NCBI RefSeq assembly: GCF_040939125.1
Contig: NZ_CP162495.1
Coordinates: forward strand, 1,488,001-1,552,000
Reading direction: 5' to 3'
From: Clostridium sp. BJN0013
GTDB taxonomy: Bacteria; Bacillota; Clostridia; Clostridiales; Clostridiaceae
DNA length: 64,000 nucleotides
Under the pieces are notes generated by a model. It made no database searches, had not been told where the DNA came from, and saw only the letters and a program-made list of their open reading frames with translations. The position numbers were made by a program, and so were the translations under genes. Shown in pieces: positions 37,637 through 47,238 of the stretch (positions are counted from its first letter, which is position 1; each line of letters starts with the position of its first letter).

Positions 37637-37668
37637 GATTATTTCAGGAGCTTGAGGAGATGATAAGA

Positions 37669-38104
37669 ATGAGTAAAGTAAATATTATTTATTGGACAGG
37701 AACAGGTAATACAGAAGCCATGGCTAAATTAATAGAGGAGGGTGCTAAGGAAAAAGAAGGAAAAAGGCGGAGAAGTTAAGCTTTTACATGTTTCAGAAGC
37801 TAGTGTTGATGATGTAAAGAATGCAGATGTGGTATTATTAGGTTCCCCGGCTATGGGTGCAGAGGTTATTGAAGAAAGTGAAATGGAACCTTTTGTAGAA
37901 TCTATTGCATCTTCCGTATCTGGAAAAAAAGTAGGATTATTTGGCTCTTATGGATGGGGCGACGGAGAATGGATGAGAAACTGGGTAGAAAGAATGGAAG
38001 GATATGGAGCTAATCTATTAAACGAAGGGTTAATTGTACAGGAAGCACCAGAGGAAAGTTCAGAAGAGGAATGCAGAAATTTTGGACGGGAAGCAGCTAG
38101 CTAA
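37669..38104 (+). pseudogene. Flavodoxin, frameshifted by a 10-bp tandem duplication
   Basis: The ATG at 37669 opens SKVNIIYWTGTGNTEAMA, the FMN-phosphate loop of a short flavodoxin. The frame stops at TAA 37777. The rest of the protein (KEKGGEVKLLHVSEAS, LLGSPAMGAEV, LFGSYGWGDGEWMRNW) is in the +1-shifted frame and ends at 38104. The break coincides with AAGGAAAAAG repeated exactly twice (37747-37766). Removing one copy restores one continuous frame of about 142 codons. The product would carry electrons in place of ferredoxin; as it stands only a 36-residue fragment would be made. Confidence 0.88.
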
Positions 38105-38179
38105 TATTAGAGAGGTATATTTAAGATAGCTAAATAGTTAAATTTTTATAATATTAAATTTAAAAATTGGATATATGAT

Positions 38180-38249
38180 AATACCTATAGGATTCTGAGT
38201 TTAAATATATTTTTGCAGCATATATTTTTTATCTTGGAATCCTAGTATT
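38180..38249 (+). other. Long-range RNA stem upstream of the DUF3793-like gene
   Basis: AATAC..TAGGATTC (38180-38195) pairs with GAATCCTA-GTATT (38237-38249): 13 base pairs with one three-base bulge, around a 41-base AT-rich loop. No T tract follows, so it is not an ordinary terminator. It ends about ten bases before the ribosome site of the next gene and may be an RNA control element or an operator pair. Confidence 0.4.
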
Positions 38250-38271
38250 ATATTAAAGGAGCTGGTAGAAT

Positions 38272-38885
38272 GTGAAAAGTTTAAATCAAGAGTTTATTAA
38301 GTTTATTTACAATGCAGATGAAAAAGAGTATATGATGAGTCTTATAACCTATGCGTTATCTCCTACCATTGCAGGATACAAACCATCTTCTATAATTACT
38401 ATATCCAATAAGTATAAAAATATGTATAATCTATGGTGCAGATATGGAAGTGAATATTTGAAAAATATAAATTTAAAGGTATTTGAAATTCATAGAAAGG
38501 AAAATGCAATAATACTTTTATTTTATAATGAAAAAATGCTCTCTGAAGTATTGTGTTATGAAGATAATGCTGAGTTTTTAAGTAAATTTGGATATCATAA
38601 TTCCATGCCTTTAATTGATAAGTTGAATCTTCTTAAAAACAGATATGAATATAATTTTTGCCCTCATGAAATGGGAATTTTTTTAGGTATACCTGTTAAG
38701 GATGTAGAAGATTTTATAAATTGCAGTGAAAAAAATGTGTATGTTGTGGCTACTGGAAGGTTTACAATGACCGAGAAAATGCACTTAAGATTTTTGAAAA
38801 TTATAATAAATCAAAGTATGATTTTTTAAAATTACTTCAAAAAGACATAGGGCTTACAAAAGCAGTAGAAATATTATCTTCTTAA
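38272..38885 (+). pseudogene. DUF3793-like protein, frameshifted at an A7 run
   Basis: The GTG start follows AAAGGAG. The first frame runs to 38829 but loses family character after FINCSEK. In the next frame the sequence continues CCGYWKVYNDRENALKIFEN and ends KAVEILSS at TAA 38883, matching the C terminus expected for DUF3793-like proteins (CGYWKVY). Adding one A to the run of seven at 38729-38735 joins the frames into about 205 residues. DUF3793-type genes often sit beside flavodoxin genes, and this one follows a flavodoxin with a Fur box. The function of the family is not known. Confidence 0.75.
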
Positions 38886-38976
38886 ATGTACCTAATATTT
38901 TTAGAATTTGGTACTTTTTATATTGATAAATGTAGTATATTATATTTATTAGTATATTAAAAAGGAGATTTTAAAT

Positions 38977-39846
38977 ATGAAGTGTAGAATATTTGCAAGT
39001 AAATTGTTAGTATTATTTATGATTTTATCTATGGTATTAGTAGGGGGTGTAAATAAAGTACAGGCAGATGCCTATAAAGTAGTTACTTTAGGAGGAGACC
39101 TTACAGAGCAGCAAAAAAATGACATGCTGAAATATTTTAAAGTTAATAAACAGGAAGTTAATGTAATAGAAGTAAATATAGATGAGGAAAAAAAGTATTT
39201 GGGAGATGTGGCAAGTAGTGAACAGATAGGAACTAAATCCATATCCTGTGCTTATGTAGAACCAACTTCCAGTGGAGGTCTTCAAGTATCCACCAATAAT
39301 ATATATTGGGTCAGCAGCAGTATGATAAAGAATGCTCTTATAACTGCAGGAATAAAAAATGCTAATGTTAAAGCGGCTGCTCCTTTCAACGTATCTGGAA
39401 CTGCAGCTCTTACAGGCATTTTAAAAGGCTTTGAAAACAGTACGGCAGGTAATAAAATTGATGAAGAAACTAAAAAGGTTGCAAATGATGAACTGGTAAC
39501 TACAGGAAATCTGGGAGATAAAATAGGGAAAGATGAAGCTGCAGGTTTGATAAATGAAATAAAAACTGAGGTAGTTAAAGAAAATCCTAAAACAGAAGGA
39601 GAAATAAAAAACATAGTGCAAAATGTGGTTAACAATTATAATTTTAATTTATCCTCTGAAGATGTGGATAAAATAGTATCTCTAATGAGTAAAATAAATG
39701 GTTTGAACTTAAATTTTTCTGATTTGAAAGATCAATTAAACAGTGTGGCAAGTCAATTGAAAGGAAGTATATCTTCTGAGGAAGCTAAAGGATTTTTTGC
39801 TAAAATTATAGAAGCCATTAAAAATTTTTTCAGCGGTTTATTTTAG
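38977..39846 (+). CDS. Secreted DUF1002-family protein
   Basis: This 289-residue protein starts with a signal peptide (KLLVLFMILSMVLVGGVNKV, likely cleaved at VQA-DA). The next 130 residues are the DUF1002 core: VVTLGGDLTEQQKNDMLKYF, then SCAYVEPTSSGGLQVSTNN and MIKNALITAGIKNANVKAAA (blocks given in part), with FNVSGTAALTGILKGFE. The second half is helical and acidic, ending KIIEAIKNFFSGLF. Its job is not established; the family is secreted in Firmicutes. The start follows AAAGGAG. It is transcribed with the short gene behind it. Confidence 0.8.
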   Translation: MKCRIFASKLLVLFMILSMVLVGGVNKVQADAYKVVTLGGDLTEQQKNDMLKYFKVNKQEVNVIEVNIDEEKKYLGDVASSEQIGTKSISCAYVEPTSSGGLQVSTNNIYWVSSSMIKNALITAGIKNANVKAAAPFNVSGTAALTGILKGFENSTAGNKIDEETKKVANDELVTTGNLGDKIGKDEAAGLINEIKTEVVKENPKTEGEIKNIVQNVVNNYNFNLSSEDVDKIVSLMSKINGLNLNFSDLKDQLNSVASQLKGSISSEEAKGFFAKIIEAIKNFFSGLF

Positions 39847-39866
39847 AATTTGATGAGGTGAAATTC

Positions 39867-40202
39867 ATGGATTATGAAAATTTTAAAATAGAAACTTTTA
39901 TACCTGAAAATTATGTGAATAAATTGAGAGAAAGTTTAAATAATATAGGGGTACTCAATGTAGGTGAAAATTACGATAATTGCATGTCAGTTTCTAAAGT
40001 TACAGGATACTGGAGACCCCTTCAGGGAGCAGATCCTTTTCAAGGCACTATAAATGAAGTAAGTAAAGAAGAGGAATGCAAGGTGGAATTTTGCTGTAAA
40101 AGTAAAATAGTATATAAAGCTGTAAGTACAATAAAAAAAGTTCACCCCTATGAAGAACCTGTAATAAATATAATACCTCTTATTGAAATATCTGACGAAT
40201 AG
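39867..40202 (+). CDS. NIF3/YqfO-like small domain protein
   Basis: The product has 111 residues. SKVTGYWRPLQGADPFQGTI and the end KKVHPYEEPVINIIPLIEI match the alpha-beta domain inserted in YqfO/NIF3 proteins, related to CutA/PII-like folds, here standing alone. Its function is not established; family members have been linked to metal binding or GTP cyclohydrolase-like folds. ATG 39867 follows GATGAGGTG by five bases; the in-frame GTG at 39858 overlaps that site. It lies 20 bases after the DUF1002 gene. Confidence 0.75.
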   Translation: MDYENFKIETFIPENYVNKLRESLNNIGVLNVGENYDNCMSVSKVTGYWRPLQGADPFQGTINEVSKEEECKVEFCCKSKIVYKAVSTIKKVHPYEEPVINIIPLIEISDE

Positions 40203-40258
40203 AAGCTTGAAACTTTTGAAATGAAATGGTTAAAAAATGCAAGGAAATTTTTATTATG

Positions 40259-40293
40259 AACCCCTTATATAGGAATATATGGAGGGGTTTATA
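40259..40293 (+). terminator. Terminator after the NIF3-like gene
   Basis: AACCCCT and AGGGGTT pair around an AT-rich loop that can itself pair (TATAT with ATATA), followed by TATAC. The T tract is short. Confidence 0.6.
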
Positions 40294-40394
40294 CATTATA
40301 TTGTGATTATGCACAAATATGCGGTATAATAAAGTAATATAGCAAATCAATTTGTAATTAATGTGTATTTGTATCGGGGAAGGGGTAGTTGCTT

Positions 40395-42176
40395 ATGAAA
40401 GAAAAAGGATCTAAAAGGCATGAACTAAAAAACGACAAGTTAAGCTGGAGTTTTTTTAGTTCTTATTTATGGTTTTTAGGCATAATTGTAATTTCTATAA
40501 TTATAATAGGAACTGTATGTTTTTATAATACAAAAAAGGAACTTACAAATTTAGGGGAAACTGCTATAAAAAATAGAATTCAAATGGGTATTGTAATGAT
40601 GGAAGCACTGGAAAAACAAGTTCAAAAAGGAAAGCTTACCAGGGTGGAAGCTCAAGAAGTATTTAAAAGTAAAATGTTAAATCCAAAACAGTCTGATGGA
40701 AAAACAAGGGGACTTAATTCAAATTTAGAATTAAATATAGAAGCCTATATGTATGCCATCAATAGTAAGGGAGTTGAGATGATGCACCCTTACAAAGAAG
40801 GAGAGGATATATCAAGTATTAAGGATTCAGATGGAAACAGTTTGGTACAGCTTATAATGGATGAAGCTAAGAATCCTAAAAGTGGAGGAATAGTACATTT
40901 CAACTGGAAAAATCCAGGAGAAACCCGAGAAAGACCTAAAATAAATGCTGTAGCTTATTTTGAACCCTGGGATTGGTACATAAATGTAGGATGTTATGAT
41001 GAAGATTTTTATAGACCTCTATATAAAATTTTAATAATCACAGTTACAATATCTGTAATTATAATATTGGTTTCTGTACTATTTATAGGCCTCCTTATGA
41101 AAAACAAGGTAAAACCTTTAAGTGAAATAATAAATTCTATGAAAATGGCATCTAAAGGTAATATGTCTGTAAAAGTTAATATAAAGAATAAAGATGAAAT
41201 AGCAATTATAGGACAAATATTTAATGAAATGATAGATGAGATAAAAAATGTTCTTGTAAAGATAAAAAATACCTCTGCTGTAATAGATGAAAAGGTAGTC
41301 AGCATAGCTTCCTTTACTGAGGTTACTTCTGAAAATTCAAGCAGCATAAAAGACGCAATGGAACAGGTATCTTCAGCTATAAGTGATTCTGCAAAAGACA
41401 TGCAAAATAGTATTGAAAGCATGAGTATTTTGTCAGAAAATATAAATGTAGTGAAAAAAAACAGTATTACCATGAAAGAAGATGTATTTAAAGCTAGTCA
41501 GTTAAATTCAAATATTATAAATATACTTACTGAACTTGAGAATAAAAGTAAGGAAAATATAGAAGCTTCCAGGAAAACCAACAGTAATATAAAAAAATTA
41601 TTAAACAAATCCAATGATATAGTAAGTATAGTAGAGACCATAGAAGGAATTTCAAATGAGATAAATTTGCTTTCTTTAAATGCGTCTATAGAATCCGCCA
41701 GAGCAGGAGAGGCCGGACGGGGATTTGCTGTGGTGGCAGAACAAATTAAAGAACTATCGGATAAAACCTTTGAATCTGTAAAACAGATTAATATACTTAT
41801 AAAGGAACTTATAGATACAGTTAATATTTCTGCAGGTAGTGTGGAGACTTCAAGTAAAGTAATAGAATCTCAGGTTGATACTATAAATGAAACAAAACAG
41901 ACATTAGGCAAGGTGATTGATTTTATGGAAAATATGCCAAAGGTAATTGAAAAAAATGTATCCCAGATAGAAGAAGTTTATAAAAATAAGGATGTGGTTA
42001 GTTCTTCAATGGATTCCATACTTTCAGTTACACAGGAAATAGCTGCATCTTCTGAAGAAATAACAGCCTCTACCCTTGAAGTAAGAGAAAAAATGAAAAA
42101 TGTTAAAAATCTTACAGCAGATTTGGAACAAGTTTCCGGCGAGTTAAAACAAAAAGTGAACAAATTTTTATTGTAA
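40395..42176 (+). CDS. Methyl-accepting chemotaxis protein, single-Cache sensor
   Basis: This 593-residue transmembrane receptor has a first helix near 22-42 ([18 protein letters not shown]). An extracellular Cache_2 domain to about 210 contains [15 protein letters not shown] and the closing [21 protein letters not shown] second helix (about 213-240) leads to HAMP (240-290) and a long signalling coiled coil. The hairpin tip reads [28 protein letters not shown] in overlapping blocks, the CheA/CheW contact. Cache domains of this type often bind short organic acids; the ligand is unknown. ATG 40395 follows GGGGAAGGGG. Confidence 0.92.
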   Translation: MKEKGSKRHELKNDKLSWSFFSSYLWFLGIIVISIIIIGTVCFYNTKKELTNLGETAIKNRIQMGIVMMEALEKQVQKGKLTRVEAQEVFKSKMLNPKQSDGKTRGLNSNLELNIEAYMYAINSKGVEMMHPYKEGEDISSIKDSDGNSLVQLIMDEAKNPKSGGIVHFNWKNPGETRERPKINAVAYFEPWDWYINVGCYDEDFYRPLYKILIITVTISVIIILVSVLFIGLLMKNKVKPLSEIINSMKMASKGNMSVKVNIKNKDEIAIIGQIFNEMIDEIKNVLVKIKNTSAVIDEKVVSIASFTEVTSENSSSIKDAMEQVSSAISDSAKDMQNSIESMSILSENINVVKKNSITMKEDVFKASQLNSNIINILTELENKSKENIEASRKTNSNIKKLLNKSNDIVSIVETIEGISNEINLLSLNASIESARAGEAGRGFAVVAEQIKELSDKTFESVKQINILIKELIDTVNISAGSVETSSKVIESQVDTINETKQTLGKVIDFMENMPKVIEKNVSQIEEVYKNKDVVSSSMDSILSVTQEIAASSEEITASTLEVREKMKNVKNLTADLEQVSGELKQKVNKFLL

Positions 42177-42193
42177 TAAAAGTTATTTATCTA

Positions 42194-42222
42194 TTGACAG
42201 TAAATTTAATTTATAATATACT
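42194..42222 (+). promoter_or_regulatory. Sigma-A promoter of the leu operon leader
   Basis: TTGACA at 42194-42199 and TATACT at 42217-42222 have a 17-base spacer, just upstream of the first T-box. Confidence 0.7.
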
Positions 42223-42239
42223 GACAGGTATATAGTTGA

Positions 42240-42454
42240 TTATAAAGACTAAGATGGAGATTAGTAAATGTGTTTGTATTTTAAAGAGATTGGGGAAAGG
42301 TGGGAACCCATAAATGGTACACATTGAACTCACTTCGGAGTTGCAGGCTGAAATTTCAGTAGGCTGTGCCGGCAATATGTCGTTATTTGATTAAGAAAAA
42401 ATTTGGGTGGTACCGCGACAGACTTCTCGCCCCATGAGGAGTCTGTTTTTATAT
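42240..42454 (+). promoter_or_regulatory. T-box leader 1 (leucine-type), with terminator
   Basis: Stem I contains AGATTAGTAAATG and the specifier loop TGAACTCA, with CTC (Leu) at 42329-42331. The T-box GGGTGGTACCGCG at 42405-42417 would pair with uncharged tRNA. The terminator is ACAGACTTCTC paired with GAGGAGTCTGT and then TTTTT, ending near 42451. Uncharged leucyl-tRNA should promote the antiterminator. Confidence 0.93.
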
Positions 42455-42524
42455 TTAAAAAGAAAAAATTTGTAAATTGTGCATTGTGCATTGTAAAAAC
42501 TATGATAGGGAATAGTAGACATGT

Positions 42525-42708
42525 GAATTGAATTTAAAAGCGAGTGAGGATAGGTGAAAGCCCATAAATCATACAGGTTGAACTCGCCCTGGAGTTATAA
42601 GCTGAAATTTTAGTAAGCTCTATCGGTTTATGCCGTTATTTAATTGAGAAAAAATTTGGGTGGCACCGCGACAGACTTCTCGCCCCATAGAGAAGTCTGT
42701 TTTTTTAT
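42525..42708 (+). promoter_or_regulatory. T-box leader 2 (leucine-type), with terminator
   Basis: A second complete T-box follows about 70 bases after the first terminator. Its specifier loop is TTGAACTCG with CTC (Leu) at 42583-42585. Its T-box is GGGTGGCACCGCG at 42658-42670, and its terminator CAGACTTCTCGCCCCATAG with AGAAGTCTG and a T tract is almost the same as that of leader 1. The leu genes start 50 bases on, so a polymerase must pass both. Confidence 0.92.
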
Positions 42709-42757
42709 ATTTAAAACTGTAAACTAAATTGTGAATTATAAAAAGGGAGGAATTTTT

Positions 42758-44305
42758 ATGACAAAGAAAATATATATATTTGATACTACATTAAGGGATG
42801 GAGAACAGACGCCTAAAGTGAGTCTGAATATAAATGATAAACTTACCATTGCAAAACAACTTCAAAAATTGTCTGTAGATATTATAGAAGCTGGCTTTCC
42901 TAAAGCTTCACATGGAGACTTTGAGGCAGTTAAGGCTATTGCTGAAAATATACAGGGACCCGTCATAGTGGGACTTGCGAGAGCTTCAAAAGAGGATATA
43001 GATTGTGCCTGGGAAGCTCTCAAAGGTTCCTTAAAACCCAGAATTCATATTTTTCTTGCCACATCAGATATTCACATGGAGCATAAGTTAAAAATGAAAC
43101 CAGAAGAAGTTTTAAAAAGGTCGGCAGATATGGTAAGATATGCTAAGGGATTATGTCCTAGTATAGAATTTTCACCAGAAGATGCCACAAGGACCAGACC
43201 TGAATTTCTATATAAAGTTTTAGAAGCTGTTATAGAAGCAGGTGCAGATATAGTAAATATACCAGATACAGTAGGGTATACTACTCCTTTAGAGTATGGT
43301 GCATTTATTAAAGGAATTAAAGAAAATGTAAAAAATATTGATAGGGCCATTATAAGTGTACACTGTCATAACGATTTAGGCTTGGCTGTGGCAAATTCTC
43401 TGGAAGCTATTGAAAATGGTGCAGAGCAAATTGAATGTGCCATAAATGGACTTGGAGAAAGGGCAGGCAATGCAGCCCTTGAAGAAATTGTAATGGCAAT
43501 CAGTACAAGAGCGGATAGTTTTAACTGTCATACAGATATTGTAACAGAGGAGATAACTAAAACCAGCAGTATAGTAAGCCATGTAACAGGCATGCAAGTT
43601 CAAGGAAATAAGGCAATAGTGGGAGCTAATGCTTTTGCCCATGAATCTGGCATACACCAACATGGAGTATTAAATTGCAGAGAGACCTATGAAATTATGA
43701 CACCGGAGTCCGTAGGACTTAAGAAAAATTTTATAGTTTTAGGCAAACATTCTGGTAGACATGCTTTTGTAGAACATTTACATGAAATGGGATATAAAGA
43801 TTTAAGTGTAGAAAAAACAGATGAAATTTTTAAAAAATTTAAAGAGCTGGCAGATAAGAAAAAGCATATATCAGATGAGGATATAGAAAGCCTTGTAAAA
43901 AATGAAATATTTCATGTTCCAGAAGTATTTAAGTTAAAGTATTATCAGGTTTTTACAGGAAACACTGTAGTGTCTACTTCTACTGTGGAGATTGAATGTA
44001 ACGGAAAAAAAATAAGTGAAGCTTCTTGTGGAGATGGACCTGTAGACGCTACATTTAAAGCTATTGAAAAGGCTACTGGCATAGACGTTACTTTAAATGA
44101 TTACTTTATAAAAGCTGTAGGGAGTGGAAAAGATGCAATGGGAGAAGTTACTGTAAGAATTGAAAAGGAAGGTAAAATATTTTCAGCAAAAGGTATAAGT
44201 ACGGATATCGTAGAAGCCAGCGGTATAGCTTTTATAAATGCTGTAAATAAATTATATTATGAAAATTACTCAAAGAACTTACCGAAAACCCCAGTCAATC
44301 AGTAA
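42758..44305 (+). CDS. leuA: 2-isopropylmalate synthase
   Basis: This 515-residue enzyme condenses acetyl-CoA with 2-oxoisovalerate, the first step of leucine synthesis. The catalytic TIM barrel has [35 protein letters not shown] (metal-binding His pair) and [14 protein letters not shown]. The C-terminal regulatory domain, from about 395, has the [22 protein letters not shown] block that binds leucine for feedback inhibition. Homocitrate or citramalate synthases are close relatives, but the leuCDB genes and leucine T-boxes settle it. The ATG follows AAGGGAGG. Confidence 0.95.
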   Translation: MTKKIYIFDTTLRDGEQTPKVSLNINDKLTIAKQLQKLSVDIIEAGFPKASHGDFEAVKAIAENIQGPVIVGLARASKEDIDCAWEALKGSLKPRIHIFLATSDIHMEHKLKMKPEEVLKRSADMVRYAKGLCPSIEFSPEDATRTRPEFLYKVLEAVIEAGADIVNIPDTVGYTTPLEYGAFIKGIKENVKNIDRAIISVHCHNDLGLAVANSLEAIENGAEQIECAINGLGERAGNAALEEIVMAISTRADSFNCHTDIVTEEITKTSSIVSHVTGMQVQGNKAIVGANAFAHESGIHQHGVLNCRETYEIMTPESVGLKKNFIVLGKHSGRHAFVEHLHEMGYKDLSVEKTDEIFKKFKELADKKKHISDEDIESLVKNEIFHVPEVFKLKYYQVFTGNTVVSTSTVEIECNGKKISEASCGDGPVDATFKAIEKATGIDVTLNDYFIKAVGSGKDAMGEVTVRIEKEGKIFSAKGISTDIVEASGIAFINAVNKLYYENYSKNLPKTPVNQ

Positions 44306-44355
44306 ATATTATATAAAATAAACATTAATATAAAATTTTGATAGGAGTGATTTAT

Positions 44356-45621
44356 GTGGCAATGACCATGACGCAAAAAATACTAGCTTCCCATGCAGGG
44401 CTGGATAGTGTAAAAGCGGGAGAATTAATAAAAGTAAAATTGGATTTAGTACTTGGAAATGATATAACTACTCCGGTAGCTATAAATGAATTTAATAAAA
44501 TTGGAAGCAATAAAGTTTTTCACAAGGAAAAGGTTGCAATTGTTCCAGATCATTTTACTCCTAATAAGGATATAAAATCAGCAGAACAGTGCAAGTTTGT
44601 AAGAGAATTTGCCAAAGACATGGATATCAAAAATTATTTTGAAATAGGTCAGATGGGAATTGAGCACGCATTGATTCCTGAAAAAGGATTGGCAGTGTGT
44701 GGAGATGTAATAATAGGGGCAGACTCACACACCTGCACTTATGGTGCTTTAGGAGCTTTTTCCACAGGAGTGGGCAGTACAGATATGGCTGCAGGAATGG
44801 CCACTGGAGAAGCCTGGTTTAAAGTGCCTGAGGCTATAAAATTTGTACTTGAGGGAAAATTAAATCCCTGGGTAAGTGGGAAAGATATTATTCTCCACAT
44901 TATTGGAATGATAGGAGTAGACGGAGCTCTTTATAATTCCATGGAATTTACGGGAGAAGGAGTAAAAGAATTATCCATGGATGATCGATTTACCATATCT
45001 AACATGGCTATTGAAGCAGGTGCTAAAAATGGAATTTTCCCGGTAGATGAAAAAGCTATAGAATATGTAAAAGAGCATTCAAATAGAAGTTATACTATAT
45101 ACGAAGCAGATGAGGATGCAGAATATAGTAAAGTTATAGAAATAGATTTATCTAAAATTCGTCCTACGGTAGCATTTCCGCATATACCTGAAAATACCAG
45201 AGCTATTGATGAGGTTGGAGATGTAAAAATAGATCAAGTGGTTATAGGCTCCTGTACCAATGGAAGAATAGGAGATCTTAGATCTGCGGCTAAAGTTTTA
45301 AAAGGGAAAAAGGTAAACCCTAATGTAAGGACTATTATATTCCCTGCAACACAAAAGATATATCTTCAAGCCATGAAAGAAGGACTTTTAGAGATATTCA
45401 TAGAAGCAGGGGCTGTGGTAAGCACACCCACTTGTGGCCCATGTCTTGGAGGACACATGGGTATACTTGCAAAAGGAGAAAGGGCTGTAGCCACTACAAA
45501 TAGAAATTTTATAGGAAGAATGGGACATGTAGAAAGTGAAGTTTATTTAGCAAGTCCAGCAGTAGCAGCAGCTTCTGCTGTAACGGGAAAGATTTCATCA
45601 CCAGAGGAGGTAGTAAAATGA
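44356..45621 (+). CDS. leuC: 3-isopropylmalate dehydratase large subunit
   Basis: This 421-residue iron-sulfur subunit isomerises isopropylmalate with LeuD. Cluster cysteines are in [10 protein letters not shown] and [26 protein letters not shown] is the substrate block. The GTG at 44356 gives [15 protein letters not shown], matching the usual LeuC start, five bases after GGAGTGA; an upstream TTG at 44338 precedes the ribosome site. The stop overlaps leuD by four bases (ATGA). Confidence 0.95.
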   Translation: MAMTMTQKILASHAGLDSVKAGELIKVKLDLVLGNDITTPVAINEFNKIGSNKVFHKEKVAIVPDHFTPNKDIKSAEQCKFVREFAKDMDIKNYFEIGQMGIEHALIPEKGLAVCGDVIIGADSHTCTYGALGAFSTGVGSTDMAAGMATGEAWFKVPEAIKFVLEGKLNPWVSGKDIILHIIGMIGVDGALYNSMEFTGEGVKELSMDDRFTISNMAIEAGAKNGIFPVDEKAIEYVKEHSNRSYTIYEADEDAEYSKVIEIDLSKIRPTVAFPHIPENTRAIDEVGDVKIDQVVIGSCTNGRIGDLRSAAKVLKGKKVNPNVRTIIFPATQKIYLQAMKEGLLEIFIEAGAVVSTPTCGPCLGGHMGILAKGERAVATTNRNFIGRMGHVESEVYLASPAVAAASAVTGKISSPEEVVK

Positions 45622-46112
45622 TAAAGGGAAAGACTATTAAATATGGAGACAATATTGATACAGATGTTATAATTCCGGCTAGATATTTAAATACCAGTGA
45701 TGAAAAGGAACTTGCTTCTCACTGTATGGAAGATTTGGATAAAGATTTTTCAAAGAAAATAAATAAAGGAGATATAATTATAGCAGGCAAAAATTTTGGA
45801 TGTGGCTCTTCAAGAGAACATGCCCCCATAGCCATTAAGGCAGCGGGAATTAGCTGTGTAATAGCAGAGACTTTTGCCAGAATATTTTTTAGAAATTCTA
45901 TAAATATTGGGCTTCCTATAATGGAATGCAGGGAAGCTGCAAGGGATATAGAAGAAAATGATGAGATATCTATTGATGTAAATTCAGGAGTAATTACCAA
46001 TATAACCAAAAATAAAACCTATAAGGCAGCACCTTTTCCAGAATTCATGCAGAAGATAATAGAATCTCAAGGACTTATAAACTATATAAAAAAAGAGGTG
46101 GAAAACAAGTGA
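45618..46112 (+). CDS. leuD: 3-isopropylmalate dehydratase small subunit
   Basis: This 164-residue partner of LeuC is a swivelling beta/alpha domain. [14 protein letters not shown] and [18 protein letters not shown] are the diagnostic substrate-binding blocks. The size fits the archaeal/clostridial LeuD type, shorter than the enterobacterial protein of about 200. Both ends overlap neighbours (ATGA with leuC, GTGA with leuB), so translation of leuCDB is coupled. Confidence 0.95.
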   Translation: MIKGKTIKYGDNIDTDVIIPARYLNTSDEKELASHCMEDLDKDFSKKINKGDIIIAGKNFGCGSSREHAPIAIKAAGISCVIAETFARIFFRNSINIGLPIMECREAARDIEENDEISIDVNSGVITNITKNKTYKAAPFPEFMQKIIESQGLINYIKKEVENK

Positions 46113-47173
46113 AAGTAGCTATTATACCAGGAGATGGAGTTGGAAAAGAGATAATTACTCAGGGAAAGAAAGTTTTAAAAGCTGTAGCCAGCAAGTATAA
46201 ATTTGATCTCCAATATGAAGAAGTACTTTTAGGAGGCAGTGCCATAGATGAAAAAGGGACACCACTGCCAGAGGATACTATAAAAGTTTGTAAAAATAGT
46301 GATGCAGTACTTTTAGGAGCAGTAGGAGGACCTAAATGGGATAAACTACCTGGAAATTTGAGACCTGAGGCGGGACTTCTGGGCATAAGAAAAACCCTTG
46401 GGGTATTTGCTAATTTAAGACCTGCCATATTGTTTCCACAGCTTAAATCTGCTTCAAATTTGAAGTCAGAGGTACTGGGAGAAGGTCTTGATATAATGAT
46501 AGTTAGAGAATTAACCGGAGGAGCATATTTTGGAGAAAAAAATAGGGTGAATATAGAAGGAGGTCAAAAAGCCTGGGATACTATTAGCTATTCCAGTTTT
46601 GAAATAGATAGAATTGCCAGGAAATCCTTTGAAATTGCTAAAAAAAGGGACAAAAAACTTACTTTAGTAGATAAAGCCAATGTGCTTGAAAGCTCTAAGC
46701 TGTGGAGGGAAATTGTAAGTGAAATTGCAAAAGAATATAAAGATATAGAATTAAATTATATGTATGTAGATAATGCTGCCATGCAGCTTATTAAAAATCC
46801 TAGGCAGTTTGATGTAATTCTAACGGAGAATATGTTTGGAGATATTTTAAGCGATGAGGCTTCAATGCTTACAGGTTCCCTTGGAATGCTGCCGTCTGCC
46901 AGTGTAAGGGAAGATTCTTTTGGATTGTATGAACCTATACATGGCTCTGCACCAGATATTGCAGGGCAGAACAAGGCCAATCCTATTGGTACATTGATGA
47001 GTGTAGCTATGATGCTTAAATATAGTTTTAATATGGAAGCACCTTCGCAAGATATAGAAAATTCTATATCAAAGGTTTTAAAAGAAGGCTATAGAACCTT
47101 AGATATAGCTACAGAAGGTTCAAAAATTGTAGGGACAGAGGAAATGGGAGATTTGGTAGTTAAAAATCTATAA
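46109..47173 (+). CDS. leuB: 3-isopropylmalate dehydrogenase
   Basis: This 354-residue enzyme oxidises and decarboxylates 3-isopropylmalate with [13 protein letters not shown] opens the Rossmann-like fold. [16 protein letters not shown] gives the metal-binding aspartates, and [19 protein letters not shown] the NAD-binding loop. The GTG start overlaps the leuD stop. It is the last gene of the operon; a two-way terminator follows and is shared with the convergent oxidoreductase gene. Confidence 0.95.
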   Translation: MKVAIIPGDGVGKEIITQGKKVLKAVASKYKFDLQYEEVLLGGSAIDEKGTPLPEDTIKVCKNSDAVLLGAVGGPKWDKLPGNLRPEAGLLGIRKTLGVFANLRPAILFPQLKSASNLKSEVLGEGLDIMIVRELTGGAYFGEKNRVNIEGGQKAWDTISYSSFEIDRIARKSFEIAKKRDKKLTLVDKANVLESSKLWREIVSEIAKEYKDIELNYMYVDNAAMQLIKNPRQFDVILTENMFGDILSDEASMLTGSLGMLPSASVREDSFGLYEPIHGSAPDIAGQNKANPIGTLMSVAMMLKYSFNMEAPSQDIENSISKVLKEGYRTLDIATEGSKIVGTEEMGDLVVKNL

Positions 47174-47191
47174 CTTATATTATTAATGAAA

Positions 47192-47234
47192 GAACTGTAT
47201 AAAAACATAAATAAATCTTTTTATACAGTTCCCA
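47192..47234. terminator. Bidirectional terminator between leuB and the oxidoreductase gene
   Basis: GAACTGTATAAAAA and TTTTTATACAGTTC pair perfectly around a 12-base loop, with A and T runs inside the arms serving as U tracts in either direction. Confidence 0.75.
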
Positions 47235-47238
47235 TTAT

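Noticed and set aside
42758-44305. Citramalate or homocitrate synthase for the leuA gene
   Set aside because: The first barrel motifs are shared, but leuCDB follow directly and the leader carries leucine specifiers.
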